Shown: positions 1-9,719, numbered from the stretch's first letter. The stretch: 64,000 nucleotides of DNA from Phenylobacterium sp. (GCF_030646615.1 NZ_JAUSLG010000014.1:54404-118403); one strand, 5' to 3'. The notes: a model not told the origin generated them from the sequence alone. Numbers and translations: made by a program.

Positions 1-120
1 CACCTTCGCCGTGGCCTTGAGACGCCTGAGCAAGGCAGGCGTCGGCTGGTTGTCCAGGCCGCGCTGCTGGGTGGCGATCATTTCCTCCAGGGAAAAGTGC
101 GCCGAAAGCCATGTGGTCAT
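1..120 (-). CDS. Phage endolysin, peptidase M15-like (N-terminal 40 aa only; runs off left edge)
   Basis: Reverse complement reads MTTWLSAHFSLEEMIATQQRGLDNQPTPALLRRLKATAKV, typical of the N-terminus of phage M15 peptidases (LS.hFsl.E...); last gene of the lysis cassette. Confidence 0.6.
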   Translation of the reverse strand, partial: MTTWLSAHFSLEEMIATQQRGLDNQPTPALLRRLKATAKV

Positions 121-156
121 GGCCGACCTCCAGTTCATCGATCGATGGGAGAGGGC

Positions 157-405
157 TCAGGGCCGGTCGCGGCGCCCGGCGGCCACCAGCTTGGCCCAGT
201 CGGTCACCGTAGCCCCGGCGAGATAGAGCGTGCCCAGCACCACATTGGCGCCGATCAGGGCCAGGCCCAGCCACTTCAGGGCGACGGGGTCGTCCAGCCG
301 CAGGATGATCGCCGCAAGGCCGGCGAAATTGGCCCCACAGGCGCAGTAGGTGAAGATGCGGCGATAGAGCCACCGCACCTCGATGGGCGGCCGCGGCTCG
401 CTCAC
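157..405 (-). CDS. Small phage membrane protein, holin-like
   Basis: GTG start overlapping the upstream stop (GTGA); two hydrophobic segments; sits between spanin/holin-like gene and endolysin. Confidence 0.5.
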   Translation of the reverse strand: MSEPRPPIEVRWLYRRIFTYCACGANFAGLAAIILRLDDPVALKWLGLALIGANVVLGTLYLAGATVTDWAKLVAAGRRDRP

Positions 406-749
406 GGGCTGCTCGCCGGCTTCAGGCCCAGCCCCGCCAGAAAGGCGATCAGGCCGGTGGCCAGCCACGGCATGCTGCGGGCCAGCCAGGTCCAGAAGTC
501 GGCGGCCCCCGCGACCCGGTCACGCTGGCTTTCCAGCTGGTCGATGCGGCCCAGGGCCCCCTTCAGCTCGCCGCGTAGGCCCTCCACCAGCTTACCGGCC
601 TCCAGGGCCTCCAGCCGCGCCAGCCGCTCGCGCACATCGTCCATCTTGGCGGCCAGCCCTTCCAGCCGGGCGGTCTGGGCGGCCACATGTTCGCCGATCT
701 GCCGCAAGGCGACGATCTGGGCGTCTGCCATTTCCAACGCGCCAGTCAT
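402..749 (-). CDS. Phage coiled-coil protein with C-terminal TM (lysis/holin accessory-like)
   Basis: MTGALEMADAQIVALRQIGEHVAAQ... coiled coil followed by WLATGLIAFLAGLGL TM segment. Confidence 0.5.
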   Translation of the reverse strand: MTGALEMADAQIVALRQIGEHVAAQTARLEGLAAKMDDVRERLARLEALEAGKLVEGLRGELKGALGRIDQLESQRDRVAGAADFWTWLARSMPWLATGLIAFLAGLGLKPASSP

Positions 750-1696
750 CCGGTCCCCGTCTTCGTAGGAAACATCGCTTTGCCCAAGCTGAAGATGTCG
801 CCCGCGATCCCGGTGGCCTGCGCCAGATTGTCGAGGAAGCTCGGCGTATCTGTCCGCGTCCCCGTCGTGCTGGACGTTCCCTCGGTCGTGGACCCGCGGA
901 ACAGCTCCAGGGGCAGCTTGGCCATGATGTCGGCCTGGCTGTTCAGGGCCGTATAGGGCGCCATCCGATAGGCCTGATCCACGCTCCGCGCCTGCGCGCC
1001 GATCGCCGCCTGGGTCGCCACGTCGTCCCGGTCGCTGGCCGCCCGGGATCCGGCCAGGCCGGCAAGACTGTTGGCCGCCTGCAGGCGCAGCGCGGCGTTC
1101 TGGGCGGCCAGCTGCGCATTCTGAGTCGAGGCCTGCTGCCGGCGATCGGCGTCCTGGCTGGCCAGAGCAGCGCTGGTGTTGAACATGCCGGCGAAGAGGT
1201 TGGACACCTGGGCGTTCCGCGCTCGGGCCAGCTCGCCTTCGGTGAGCGAGCGGGTGAGCGCCGCGCCGGAGCCGCCAAACGCGCCCTGCCCGGCCAGATC
1301 TAGCGCCTGGCTGGCCCGCGTGCGCCCGGCTTCAGCGTCGAAATCAGCGGTGGCCGCATCCACCACCTGGTTCCGATAGGGATTGTAATAGGCCTCGATC
1401 CCGTCCAGCAGGCTGGCGGACTGGACGCTGGGCGTTTCCTGCGCGGCCACGCCCCGCACCCAGTCGGCGGCCTCGTCATAGGCGAAGCCATAGCCGTTCA
1501 GACCAGCCGCGCCCCGCATCGCCTGCTGCTCCAGCCCGCTCAGGGGCGCGACCAGGCTATAGGGGTCCACTTGGCCCAGCTGGCTGACCCGGGCGCTCAG
1601 GCCCTGGACGCCATCGGTCACCCATTGGGGGTTGGTCGGCGTCACGGTCGCCCGTTCCGTCGTACTCGAACTCGTCTTCGTCTTCTTCTTGCCCAT
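746..1696 (-). CDS. Phage DNA-ejection/internal virion-like protein
   Basis: MGKKKTKTSSSTTERATVTPTNPQWVTDGVQGL...; Ala/Gln-rich helical body; position in podovirus tail module; ATG at 1696 preferred over the longer ORF start. Confidence 0.5.
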   Translation of the reverse strand: MGKKKTKTSSSTTERATVTPTNPQWVTDGVQGLSARVSQLGQVDPYSLVAPLSGLEQQAMRGAAGLNGYGFAYDEAADWVRGVAAQETPSVQSASLLDGIEAYYNPYRNQVVDAATADFDAEAGRTRASQALDLAGQGAFGGSGAALTRSLTEGELARARNAQVSNLFAGMFNTSAALASQDADRRQQASTQNAQLAAQNAALRLQAANSLAGLAGSRAASDRDDVATQAAIGAQARSVDQAYRMAPYTALNSQADIMAKLPLELFRGSTTEGTSSTTGTRTDTPSFLDNLAQATGIAGDIFSLGKAMFPTKTGTG

Positions 1697-2052
1697 CACA
1701 GGCTCCTTCTCAGAATCTCGCCATGCCGCCGGTAGCCCAGGGCGCTCAGCACCCGCGCCCAGCCCGATCGGCCTTCGATGGTGACGCACACGCATCCCAG
1801 GCCCCGCGCCCAGGCCTCGACGCCCGGCCGCAGGGCCAGGATCGTGTCCAGCCGGCCCCCCGCCAGCCAGACGTGCAGGCTGCGGCCCTCTGGCCCCTCG
1901 ACGCATTGGGTGACCAGAGCCCCGCCCTCGCCAGCCCAGAGCTGCGCGTCTCCCGCCAGAATCTCGTCTCGCAGGGTCGCCTCGTCCCCATCCTCGGGGC
2001 GCAGGGCTGGCAGCAGCCAGCTGCGGCACGCCGCCCAGGTCTCCGCCCTCAC
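1696..2052 (-). CDS. Small phage protein, GNAT-like
   Basis: GTG start overlapping upstream stop; AETWAACRSWLLPALRP...GWARVLSALGYRRHGEILRRSL resembles phage GNAT-like proteins. Confidence 0.4.
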   Translation of the reverse strand: MRAETWAACRSWLLPALRPEDGDEATLRDEILAGDAQLWAGEGGALVTQCVEGPEGRSLHVWLAGGRLDTILALRPGVEAWARGLGCVCVTIEGRSGWARVLSALGYRRHGEILRRSL

Positions 2053-3830
2053 CGCATGCCCGCCGGCGCGACATCGAACACCGGGCGGCCAATCCGCCCG
2101 CCGGTCGGCGAGCCCTGGCCGCTCAGCCGGACGCGGAACAGCCGACCGCTCGCGCGCACGTCCACCCGCTCGACGCCTGGCGCCAAGGGATAGGGGCCAT
2201 AGGTCCGGCTCTCCCCCTGGGGCTTCAGCCGAGTGCTCAGGCGCAGCGCGGCCGGCCCCGCCTGCCCAACCATGTCCGGCCACAACCCCCGCACCATCAG
2301 GGTCTGGTCCTCGCTCAGAAGCTGGTCGGCGCTCTCGATGAACCAGGTGAAGGCCCCGCCATCAGCCGAGCGGCCCCGTTCGTGCCAGAACACCTGGCCC
2401 CCGGGGGTCACGCCGATCGGATCCTGCTGCGGGCCGGCGTCCACAAAGGCGGTGCGGGCCATGACCCCCTTGGACCAGGACCCATCACCCAGGCAGACCG
2501 CCAAGTATCGGCTGTTCTCATTGCCATCACGGGCGTCGGGATAGTCGAAACGGATCTCGTCATAGATGCTGATGGAGGTCGCCGTGATCTTGTCACCCTG
2601 GGCGCTGGCCAGGTTCTGGGCCATCTCGTCACGGATCGGGCACGGGATGATCTGCACAGCTCCACCCAAGGCGTAGCTGCGAAACTGCAGGTCCGGCGCC
2701 AGCCACACCGCCTGCGAGCCGGCGACCGCAAAGGCGTTCGGCCCGATCAGGCCGCAATGCTCACCCACCGGATCGAACCGCCAGGGCTGGTTCAGCGCGC
2801 CAACGAAGGTTCCGACGAACAGCCGGTCCGAGGTCCAGACCAGGATGAACTGTCCGGCCACACTAGCCCCGACGATGCGCCCGCCGCCGGCCAGGACATA
2901 TTCCCGCGCTGTGGTGTGGCCCGCGGTGATCCACTCATCGGCCCGCCTCACCCCGCTATGGCGAATGCACAGCGGGTTGAAGACACCGGAAACTTCCTCG
3001 TTACAGCCCAGGGCGAAAATTTGGTCGGTGTGCGAGACCAGCGACGCGGTGATTTGAGCCGGCGCATTCGCCAGCGGCGCGGCTGCAGCGTCCGTGTCAT
3101 TGGCCCACGCATAGAGGGCTCCGCCCCGGGGACTGGCGATCAGCCGCTCACCGAAGGCCGAAAGACTCCAGGTCCGCGGGAAATAGTCCGCCGACGAGGG
3201 CGAGGAGTAGGCGCCGGTTGAATAGGCCCCGGTGCCGTATCCCTGGCCCCCCGTGCCGTCGATCGCCCCGGCCCCGAAGGGCGCCTGGGGCGCGACAACC
3301 ACGGCCGGGCCACCACCGGTCGCGCTCGATGCGGCCGCCGACATGGCGTCATAGGTGAAGTGATCGGCGTCGATCACCGTGACCGACGCCTCTTCGATGT
3401 TCGGCGTCATCCCGCCCAGGTTCGCTGCGCCGGACACATCGACCAGATCGCCGTCGGCCAGCCCGTGCCCAGCCATGGTGACGCTCACCGTGGCCTCGCC
3501 CTCGCCGACCGACAGGGGGTCGACGCCCAGGGCCCGGGCCGGCTGCGCCAGTTCCGGCGTGATGTCGTGCAGGCCCCCGCCGATCCAAACCTGCAAGGCG
3601 TTGTGAGCGCCGAATGCGACGTTCAGCACCGCGGCGTTGTCCGTCCAGGCGAAGACCTTGCGGCAGACACCGGCCAGCAGCTCGCTGGTCAGGCCCTCCC
3701 AACCCCCGACGACTTGGGGTCGCCCCCGCCAGAACCGCACATTGGAGCCGTCCGCCCAGCGGCCCGCGACCGCGAACGAGGTATCGTCCCCCACCAGCCC
3801 CGGCGGAATATCGAGAGGTATTCTCATCAC
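2049..3830 (-). CDS. Phage structural protein, P22 gp10-like (packaged-DNA stabilisation/tail)
   Basis: 593 aa; MMRIPLDIPPGLVGDDTSFAVAGRWADGSNVRFWRGRPQVVGGWEGLT N-terminus typical of podovirus tail-hub proteins. Confidence 0.55.
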   Translation of the reverse strand: MMRIPLDIPPGLVGDDTSFAVAGRWADGSNVRFWRGRPQVVGGWEGLTSELLAGVCRKVFAWTDNAAVLNVAFGAHNALQVWIGGGLHDITPELAQPARALGVDPLSVGEGEATVSVTMAGHGLADGDLVDVSGAANLGGMTPNIEEASVTVIDADHFTYDAMSAAASSATGGGPAVVVAPQAPFGAGAIDGTGGQGYGTGAYSTGAYSSPSSADYFPRTWSLSAFGERLIASPRGGALYAWANDTDAAAAPLANAPAQITASLVSHTDQIFALGCNEEVSGVFNPLCIRHSGVRRADEWITAGHTTAREYVLAGGGRIVGASVAGQFILVWTSDRLFVGTFVGALNQPWRFDPVGEHCGLIGPNAFAVAGSQAVWLAPDLQFRSYALGGAVQIIPCPIRDEMAQNLASAQGDKITATSISIYDEIRFDYPDARDGNENSRYLAVCLGDGSWSKGVMARTAFVDAGPQQDPIGVTPGGQVFWHERGRSADGGAFTWFIESADQLLSEDQTLMVRGLWPDMVGQAGPAALRLSTRLKPQGESRTYGPYPLAPGVERVDVRASGRLFRVRLSGQGSPTGGRIGRPVFDVAPAGMR

Positions 3831-3855
3831 ATTTTCCCCTGGCTAGAATTGGGCC

Positions 3856-4179
3856 ATGGAAGCCAAGCGCTATTTCGTGCCGACGCCCTACGGTGAGGTG
3901 TCCTTGGTCTTCGCGCCAAAACCGCGCGAAGAGGTTGTCGTGATCATCCACGGCGCAGGCCGCCGTGCGTTCCAGCTACGGTCCTGGCTCGCCTACGACG
4001 CGGTGCGGGCGGAACTCCCTGGCCATGACCAGGGCCCTGAAATGGCTGGCCTTGGGAACACTCTGCGGCACACGCCGGACAGGGCGGCTCAGTCTGACGC
4101 TCACCCGCTGATGGTCTGGGCAATGCCGCGCCATAACCCGCCGTTGGACTCGTCACGCCACCGACCAGCGGAGACGTAG
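3856..4179 (+). pseudogene. Truncated alpha/beta-hydrolase-fold gene (copy 1)
   Basis: MEAKRYFVPTPYGEVSLVFAPKPREEVVVIIHGAGRR...DAVRAELPGHDQGPE matches the N-terminal hydrolase fold, then degenerates into low-complexity sequence. Confidence 0.45.
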
Positions 4180-4254
4180 GATGTGTCATCGCCAATCAGG
4201 CCGGGCGGATTTTGGGATATCCTAATCGGTCGCCCTCCAAGCTATAGTGCGGCG

Positions 4255-4932
4255 ATGGACGCTCTGCGACACACCGCTGTGGAGACCCGGCTAGGGCCGG
4301 TATGGTTTTCGGCTGGCCCGATGCAGGCGGGGCCTGCAGTATTTCTGCTCCACGGCGCCATTAGGTCGGCGGCGACTGTTCAGCACATGATGGATCTCGT
4401 GCCGAACTGCGTTCTAGGCCATCTACCGGGACACGGCGTATCTGAACTTGCCGATCAGAGCGTTGACGGATGGTCGAAGGCGTTCGCGGTCGCCGCGGCC
4501 ACCTATTTTAAGGGCCGATCCGTGGTTCTCGCTGGCGAATCGCTGGATGCTATCATTTCCCTTGGCATGGGCCGCTTCCGCCTGCCCCCGTTTCGCTGCG
4601 TTGTGGCGATTGCCCCCCCTCGCCCCGGCATGGCCGGTTCGACGAGCCGCCATCGCAGAACCCATGGCCACCATGATGAAGGCGCCACTACATCACATCT
4701 TTGAGGCCCCCAATTGCCGGTGACGCTTCTAGTGGGAAGCGAGCCGTTGGAGCCTGAGCGGGTCGTCGCACGGACGCCTTCCGTGGTGTCGGCGGCCGAT
4801 AGGGCAACCCTGTACCCTCTCGTCATCGACGGCGGCCATGACCTGTTGTCACAAAAACCAGAGGCGTGTGCTCGCGTGCTACGCCAGACGACTGAGAACA
4901 TAGATCAGCCGACCTACGCCACCAATGCCTGA
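4255..4932 (+). pseudogene. Alpha/beta-hydrolase-fold gene disrupted by compensating frameshifts (copy 2)
   Basis: MDALRHTAVETRLGPVWFSAG...FLLHGAIRS...LPGHGVSELAD...VVLAGESLDAIIS, frame break at C7 run 4613-4619, AEPMATMMKAPLHHIFEAPN in next frame, then return to frame 1 with VTLLVGSEPLEPERV...DGGHDLLSQKPEA. Confidence 0.5.
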
Positions 4933-5517
4933 CGGGCCACCGCCGTCACTACCGCCCGCCCCGGCGCCGGGTGCGCCGCCAGCGCCCGACCCGGTTCCAT
5001 AAGCCGACCCGGCGCCGCCAACGAAATCGGTGAAGTTGCTGTACTCGCTGAGCGAAGGCGCTGGGGCGCCGGCGCTATTGTTTGTCCCGGAGGCAGTGCC
5101 ATGCTTGTTGATAAGGCCGCCCGACGCCAGGCCGCCAGCCCCCGTAGCTTTCCCGCCGCCGGCCGTGACAATTAGCCCCGTTGGAAGCCTTACCCAGGTG
5201 TCGCCACCATCGGAACCGGGGTTTGGAGCCGCAGTCTGTGAACTCCCTCCAGCCCCAACCACATACGGCACACGCTGGCCGGGTCGCAGCTTAGCGATCG
5301 CCACCGATGCCGCGCCAGAGCCGCCGCCCCGGTTGCTGTTGGCCTGGACGGAGCCAGAAGCGCCGGCACCCCAAAGAAACGCCTGAAGCACACAGCCTTC
5401 GGTAGCCAGAATTTCCCCGGTGCCCGCGCTGGTTACGCGCTTAATGGACAAGACCTCGAAACGCGCGCCCCCCTCGCGCCGAGGCTGCTCGCCCCTCGGT
5501 CCGTACGCCGCCATCAC
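4879..5517 (-). CDS. Glycine-rich phage tail tip / receptor-binding protein
   Basis: 212 aa with multiple Gly-rich runs (GGGGSG, GAGGAPGAGAGGSDGGGPSGIGGVG); late operon position. Confidence 0.5.
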   Translation of the reverse strand: MMAAYGPRGEQPRREGGARFEVLSIKRVTSAGTGEILATEGCVLQAFLWGAGASGSVQANSNRGGGSGAASVAIAKLRPGQRVPYVVGAGGSSQTAAPNPGSDGGDTWVRLPTGLIVTAGGGKATGAGGLASGGLINKHGTASGTNNSAGAPAPSLSEYSNFTDFVGGAGSAYGTGSGAGGAPGAGAGGSDGGGPSGIGGVGRLIYVLSRLA

Positions 5518-5942
5518 GGCAACGGGGAGTAGGAGCCGCCCGAGGCGCGGCAGACGATCCCGTCGGCGACCGTGACGCCGATGGCGAAGGACAGGCCCTC
5601 GCCTGGATGCAGGAACAGCGGGTCCTCCTCACTGAGGCTGAACGGCGTGCGGGCGTTCGCTACGGTTCCGCTCGCCGCCACATCCGGCAACAGGACGCTG
5701 TCGATCAGCACGTGAACCGCGCCGACCGTCCGGTACAGCTGACAGTTCACCGCCGAGGTCGGATCGGCCCGGGCGATGGCGTAGATCCGGGTCAGCCGCA
5801 TCCCCTGGGGGTTGTCCCCCGGCGGGATCAGTTCGACCGCCTGGGTCGGGGTGTCGAAGTCCGTGTTGGCCGCCGTCGCGACGGCCGTATAGGCCACCGG
5901 ACTCTGCACGGCGATGTAGGCGTTGGTGGCGATGGCGCTCAT
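5514..5942 (-). CDS. Phage structural protein
   Basis: Overlaps 4879-5517 gene; beta-rich 142 aa; late operon position. Confidence 0.45.
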   Translation of the reverse strand: MSAIATNAYIAVQSPVAYTAVATAANTDFDTPTQAVELIPPGDNPQGMRLTRIYAIARADPTSAVNCQLYRTVGAVHVLIDSVLLPDVAASGTVANARTPFSLSEEDPLFLHPGEGLSFAIGVTVADGIVCRASGGSYSPLP

Positions 5943-5951
5943 GGGCTCTCC

Positions 5952-6557
5952 TCAACCGAAATAGGTCAGGCCGGCCGCGCGCCAGTCGGCCGCGGCGGCG
6001 CGTTGGATCTGATCGTGGGCGTAGTCGGGAAGGCTGGTGACCAGGCTCCAGCCGGCGTCGTCGCCGTTGGTGGCCACCACCTTGCCGGCGTTGCCGGTCT
6101 GGGCCGGCAGGGCGCCGGCGTTGTAGCTCCAGGCCACGGCCTCCACATAGGCCTTCAGGGTCAGGCCGCCGACGCCCAAGGTGAAGACATTGGTCCCGTC
6201 GCAGGCGGCCAGGGTCACGTCCTGGCTGTCGACCACAGCCGTGATTCCCGCCCCCGTGGTCAGGGTCACCGGTCCGCTGGCGGCGTTGCGCACCAGGTAG
6301 ATCTTGCTGGCCGCAGGCAGGGTCACTGTGGCTGGGCCGGCGCCGGAAAAGTCCAGCATGGCCCGCCCGGCCTCGTCGTCGCCGACATTGGCGCTGGTCA
6401 GCACATGATCGCCTTCCAGCACGATGGCGCTGCGCCCGGCGATCGCCTGGTCCAACCGGTCGATGACCGCGTTCAGCCGCGGCGCGCCCCAGGTGTTCAG
6501 GTTCTCCCCGGCCGCCTGCATCTCCAGGCGCAGGGAGGGGGTGTAGGTCGAAGGCAT
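5952..6557 (-). CDS. Phage tail-fibre-like protein
   Basis: MPSTYTPSLRLEMQAAGENLNTWGAPRLNAVIDRLDQAI motif common in phage tail proteins. Confidence 0.55.
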   Translation of the reverse strand: MPSTYTPSLRLEMQAAGENLNTWGAPRLNAVIDRLDQAIAGRSAIVLEGDHVLTSANVGDDEAGRAMLDFSGAGPATVTLPAASKIYLVRNAASGPVTLTTGAGITAVVDSQDVTLAACDGTNVFTLGVGGLTLKAYVEAVAWSYNAGALPAQTGNAGKVVATNGDDAGWSLVTSLPDYAHDQIQRAAAADWRAAGLTYFG

Positions 6558-6796
6558 CAGAGGATAGCTCCCGTGTCTTGCCGCACCCAGGCGCTCCCGT
6601 TCGAGACCGCCAGGGTCGAAAGGTCGGCCACCAGGACCAGGGTCTGCGGCCAGGCCTTGGCCGGCGGCAGATCGGCGGCGTCGCAGGCGAAGATCCGCGT
6701 CGGCGCCCCGGGCTCACGCAGGACTCGCACCGCCTCCACCAGTTCGCCCACCAACGGCCGCAAGGCCGGTGGAACATCCGGGCCTACGGTCAGCAT
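6557..6796 (-). CDS. Small phage tail-associated protein
   Basis: 79 aa; LVLVADLSTLAVSNGSAWVRQDTGAIL resembles phage fibre-associated proteins; coupled to neighbours. Confidence 0.45.
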   Translation of the reverse strand: MLTVGPDVPPALRPLVGELVEAVRVLREPGAPTRIFACDAADLPPAKAWPQTLVLVADLSTLAVSNGSAWVRQDTGAIL

Positions 6797-7413
6797 GTGA
6801 TCGCCTCCCGCCGCGGCAGGTCCGTGACCAGGGTCGCCATTCCGTGCCGCCGGGCGTCGGCGGCGCGGGCCTGGGCCAGCGCCATCTCAAACCGGGCGTT
6901 GAAGTGGCCGGCCATCTCCCCGTCCCGCAGATAGGGGCAGGCCTCGGCCAGGGCGGCGAACAGATAGAGGTCCGGGTGCTCGGCCAGGACCGCATTGCTC
7001 GGCGCCTCGGCGCCGAGCGCCAGCCGCCCCACCTGCCGCAACACGAAACTGGTCTCCTGATCGCAGGGCCGCTCCAGCACGATCGCTCGACCCTCCAGGC
7101 TCCAATAGTTTGGCCGGCCGCCCACATCGCTCCGCGGCAGCAGGCCGGCCGGGCGGTAGCGCATGGGCGCGCGCAACGCTCCGTCCTCCCGCCACAGGCC
7201 GAGCGCCTCGCGGCAGTCGGCCGGCAGGTCCAGGCTCCTCGCCCCGGGAGGCGCCACCAGACTGGCCTCGGACTCCATCACCGCCAGCCGTAGCTCGCGG
7301 TTCATCCGCGCCTCGGCCAGGGTGATGAAGTCGCCCGCCCGCCCGGCCAGGTCGCTCCGCTCCAGCCAGTCGGCCACGGCGGTCTTCAGGTCGTCATAGG
7401 TCATGAGCGCCAT
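6790..7413 (-). CDS. Phage adaptor / head completion protein (P22 gp4-like)
   Basis: MALMTYDDLKTAVADWLERSDLAGRAGDFITLAEARMNRELR motif of the phage adaptor family. Confidence 0.65.
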   Translation of the reverse strand: MALMTYDDLKTAVADWLERSDLAGRAGDFITLAEARMNRELRLAVMESEASLVAPPGARSLDLPADCREALGLWREDGALRAPMRYRPAGLLPRSDVGGRPNYWSLEGRAIVLERPCDQETSFVLRQVGRLALGAEAPSNAVLAEHPDLYLFAALAEACPYLRDGEMAGHFNARFEMALAQARAADARRHGMATLVTDLPRREAITC

Positions 7414-7505
7414 GCGCCCTCCTCCCTGCCAGACGGGCGGCGGCGGGCCAGGCCCCCGCCGCCCCGGTTCGTGTCACCCCCATTCTCGTCGAACGGCGGG
7501 TGGGC

Positions 7506-8702
7506 CTAGTTGTTGGCCAGGCGGCAGGCGAGCTGCGGGCGCAGGGTCTGGAAGCCATAGAGGACGTCCAGGCGGCAGGGGAACTTGTCGTTGTTGATGT
7601 CGTACTGCCGCACGATCCGCATCGACACGCCGTCGAAGACCTCACGGGCGGCGAAGTCCACCCCCCGCGGCATCACCATGTCGGCGGTGGCGAAGGCGAA
7701 GGCGCCCTTGTGATAGGCCATGGAGATCCCGTGTGCGGCCGCGCCGGTGCCGGCCACCTGGATCTGCATATTGTCCCCCGGCGCGTTCGACACGTTCTGC
7801 GCGGCGCCCGTGGTGATGATGGCCGGCGAGATCTGCAGGCTCGCCACCCCCGACCCATTGGAGCTGGCGTCGGCCCGAACCACGAACTGCTGCTGCACGC
7901 CCGTGGACTGCTTGGTCTCCGGATGCACCCGGAAGACGCCGGTGATGGTGAAGACGTCGCCGGCCTTCAGGATCGCGGAGCTGTTGGACCAGCCGTCGGT
8001 GGCCAGCGTCCCGCCGGTCTGACCGGCGCCGTTCACAAGCGGCGAGCCGGCCTTGGTCCCCACCGTGTGCGAGGGCCACAGCGTATTCTCCATGAAGTCG
8101 AAGCCGGCGCTGCGGCCCATGAAGCCTTCGCGGTACTGCTTGGAGATGCTGGCCTTGTCGTTGAACAGGCCCTTCAGGGCGTCCACCAGGTCCACATTGT
8201 CCTGGGTGTTCAGGTTGCAGGTCCGGCCGGCCAGGGGCGCCAGATTGTCCACCTGGATCTTCCGGCCCTGCAGGATCTTGGCGAAGCTGGCGGCCGCGCC
8301 CTGGTTGTTCACCTGGTTGTAGACGTCCTTGTACATGCCCATGGCGTCGGCCTCGATATTGGCCGCCAGCACGCTCATGGCCGGTTCGATGATCCGCTCG
8401 GAGAAGTCGTCCAGCGACAGCGTCAGGTCCACCGAGGTGAAGTTCAGGTCCACCCCCTTCTGGGTCTGCACCTTCAGCTCGACGCTGGTCTCGGTGGTGT
8501 CCTGGGCGTCGAGGGTCGGCCCGGTGCGCACCACATACTGGTTGGGCAGGCGCACCTTCAGGGTGTCGCCCACCTTGGCGCCCTGGCGTGCGAAGCTGTC
8601 GTCATACTCCCGCGTGATCGAGCCCACGAAGTTCAGCTTCTGGTGCAGCACACGCAGGGCCTCGCGGGTGACCGCGGTCGGGGAAAGCAGCGAATTGGCC
8701 AT
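7506..8702 (-). CDS. P22-type major coat protein
   Basis: 398 aa; MANSLLSPTAVTREALRVLHQKLNFVGSITREYDDSFARQGAKVGDTLKVRLP N-terminus of P22 gp5-like coat proteins. Confidence 0.75.
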   Translation of the reverse strand: MANSLLSPTAVTREALRVLHQKLNFVGSITREYDDSFARQGAKVGDTLKVRLPNQYVVRTGPTLDAQDTTETSVELKVQTQKGVDLNFTSVDLTLSLDDFSERIIEPAMSVLAANIEADAMGMYKDVYNQVNNQGAAASFAKILQGRKIQVDNLAPLAGRTCNLNTQDNVDLVDALKGLFNDKASISKQYREGFMGRSAGFDFMENTLWPSHTVGTKAGSPLVNGAGQTGGTLATDGWSNSSAILKAGDVFTITGVFRVHPETKQSTGVQQQFVVRADASSNGSGVASLQISPAIITTGAAQNVSNAPGDNMQIQVAGTGAAAHGISMAYHKGAFAFATADMVMPRGVDFAAREVFDGVSMRIVRQYDINNDKFPCRLDVLYGFQTLRPQLACRLANN

Positions 8703-8861
8703 GAGGTCTCGTCTTCCTTGAGGATGGAATGCGGGTCGGCGCAGCTGCGCCGTTCGGGTTGTCGGATAGGGATCAGGCGCGCACGTGCGCCCGGAGGGTC
8801 GCTCCGGGGGCTGCCGCGCCTACGATTTCAGAATGCGGCCCGGCGCGCGGCGCCGGAGCCC

Positions 8862-9272
8862 TTAGTCGACGAAGGTCACGCCACGCTCCGGCGCCAGGCG
8901 AACGCTGACAATATCCTTGAGCGCCAGCTCGCCGTCGAAGTCCTGGCCAGGGGCCGGGATGAACATGTTGACCACGTCCGGCCAGGTCCTGGGATCGATG
9001 CCCAGGGCGTCGCCCGCATAGCGTGGGCCGACCGCCACCATTTTCAGATCCTCGGGCGGCAGGCCGTCATAGAGGATCGGCGGATCCATCTCCATCAGCC
9101 ACCGCCCGCCATTCAGAGGCCGCACCAGCTCGCCGGGCCAGTCCTGCTCATCGCGATTGTCAACCTTGCGCAAGGTCAGGCAGGCCCGCCCCCAGACAGA
9201 CATCGGGACAGGCGTGTGAGGCGCCGGCTCACTCGGCTTCGAACGCCCGAACAGGCGACGGAACAGTTCCAA
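8862..9272 (-). CDS. Hypothetical phage protein (136 aa)
   Basis: ORF in late operon; MELFRRLFGRSKPSEPAPHTPVPMSVWGRACLTLRKVDNRDEQDWPGELVRPL. Confidence 0.4.
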   Translation of the reverse strand: MELFRRLFGRSKPSEPAPHTPVPMSVWGRACLTLRKVDNRDEQDWPGELVRPLNGGRWLMEMDPPILYDGLPPEDLKMVAVGPRYAGDALGIDPRTWPDVVNMFIPAPGQDFDGELALKDIVSVRLAPERGVTFVD

Positions 9273-9345
9273 CCTGACCTCCTTGGAAACGGGTCGGCGA
9301 AGCTTCAGACTTGCCTCGGGTGGAGACGCAGCTAAACTAGAACAA

Positions 9346-9705
9346 ATGACGAACTACGGCAAACTTTCGGTTCAAGACGAGGGCTTCGTCTTCCAGGCGC
9401 CAAAGCGAGGCTGGTTCTGGCAGAAGCCGCCACCTCCCTTCTCCGCGGCCTTCGCGGCGATCGAAGAGATCGTCGCCCTCAAGCTCGACCTCATCACCAC
9501 CGACGAGGTGGTCTTCGACATCTGGCTCGACGACGGCCGCAGCGTGAGGCTTTGGGAAAGTGTTGAAGGCTTCGTCGAGCTGGACGCCGCCCTCGCCAAC
9601 CACCTGCCCCATTACTTCCGCGACTGGCGGGGGGTCGTGATTTTTCCGGCCTTCGAAGAAAACCGGACGATCATCTTTCGGCGGGAGACTGAGAATGCCA
9701 ACTAG
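9346..9705 (+). CDS. Small acidic/aromatic protein, candidate immunity protein
   Basis: Plus-strand ORF inside minus-strand late cluster, convergent with 9720-10253; MTNYGKLSVQDEGFVFQAPKRGWFW...RLWESVEGFVELDAALANHLPHYFRDWRGVVIFPAFEENRTIIFRRE. Confidence 0.5.
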   Translation: MTNYGKLSVQDEGFVFQAPKRGWFWQKPPPPFSAAFAAIEEIVALKLDLITTDEVVFDIWLDDGRSVRLWESVEGFVELDAALANHLPHYFRDWRGVVIFPAFEENRTIIFRRETENAN

Positions 9706-9719
9706 TGGGCGCCCCCAAC

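Noticed and set aside
7500-9335. 611-aa plus-strand ORF opposite the coat protein
   Set aside because: Shadow ORF over the P22-type coat gene.
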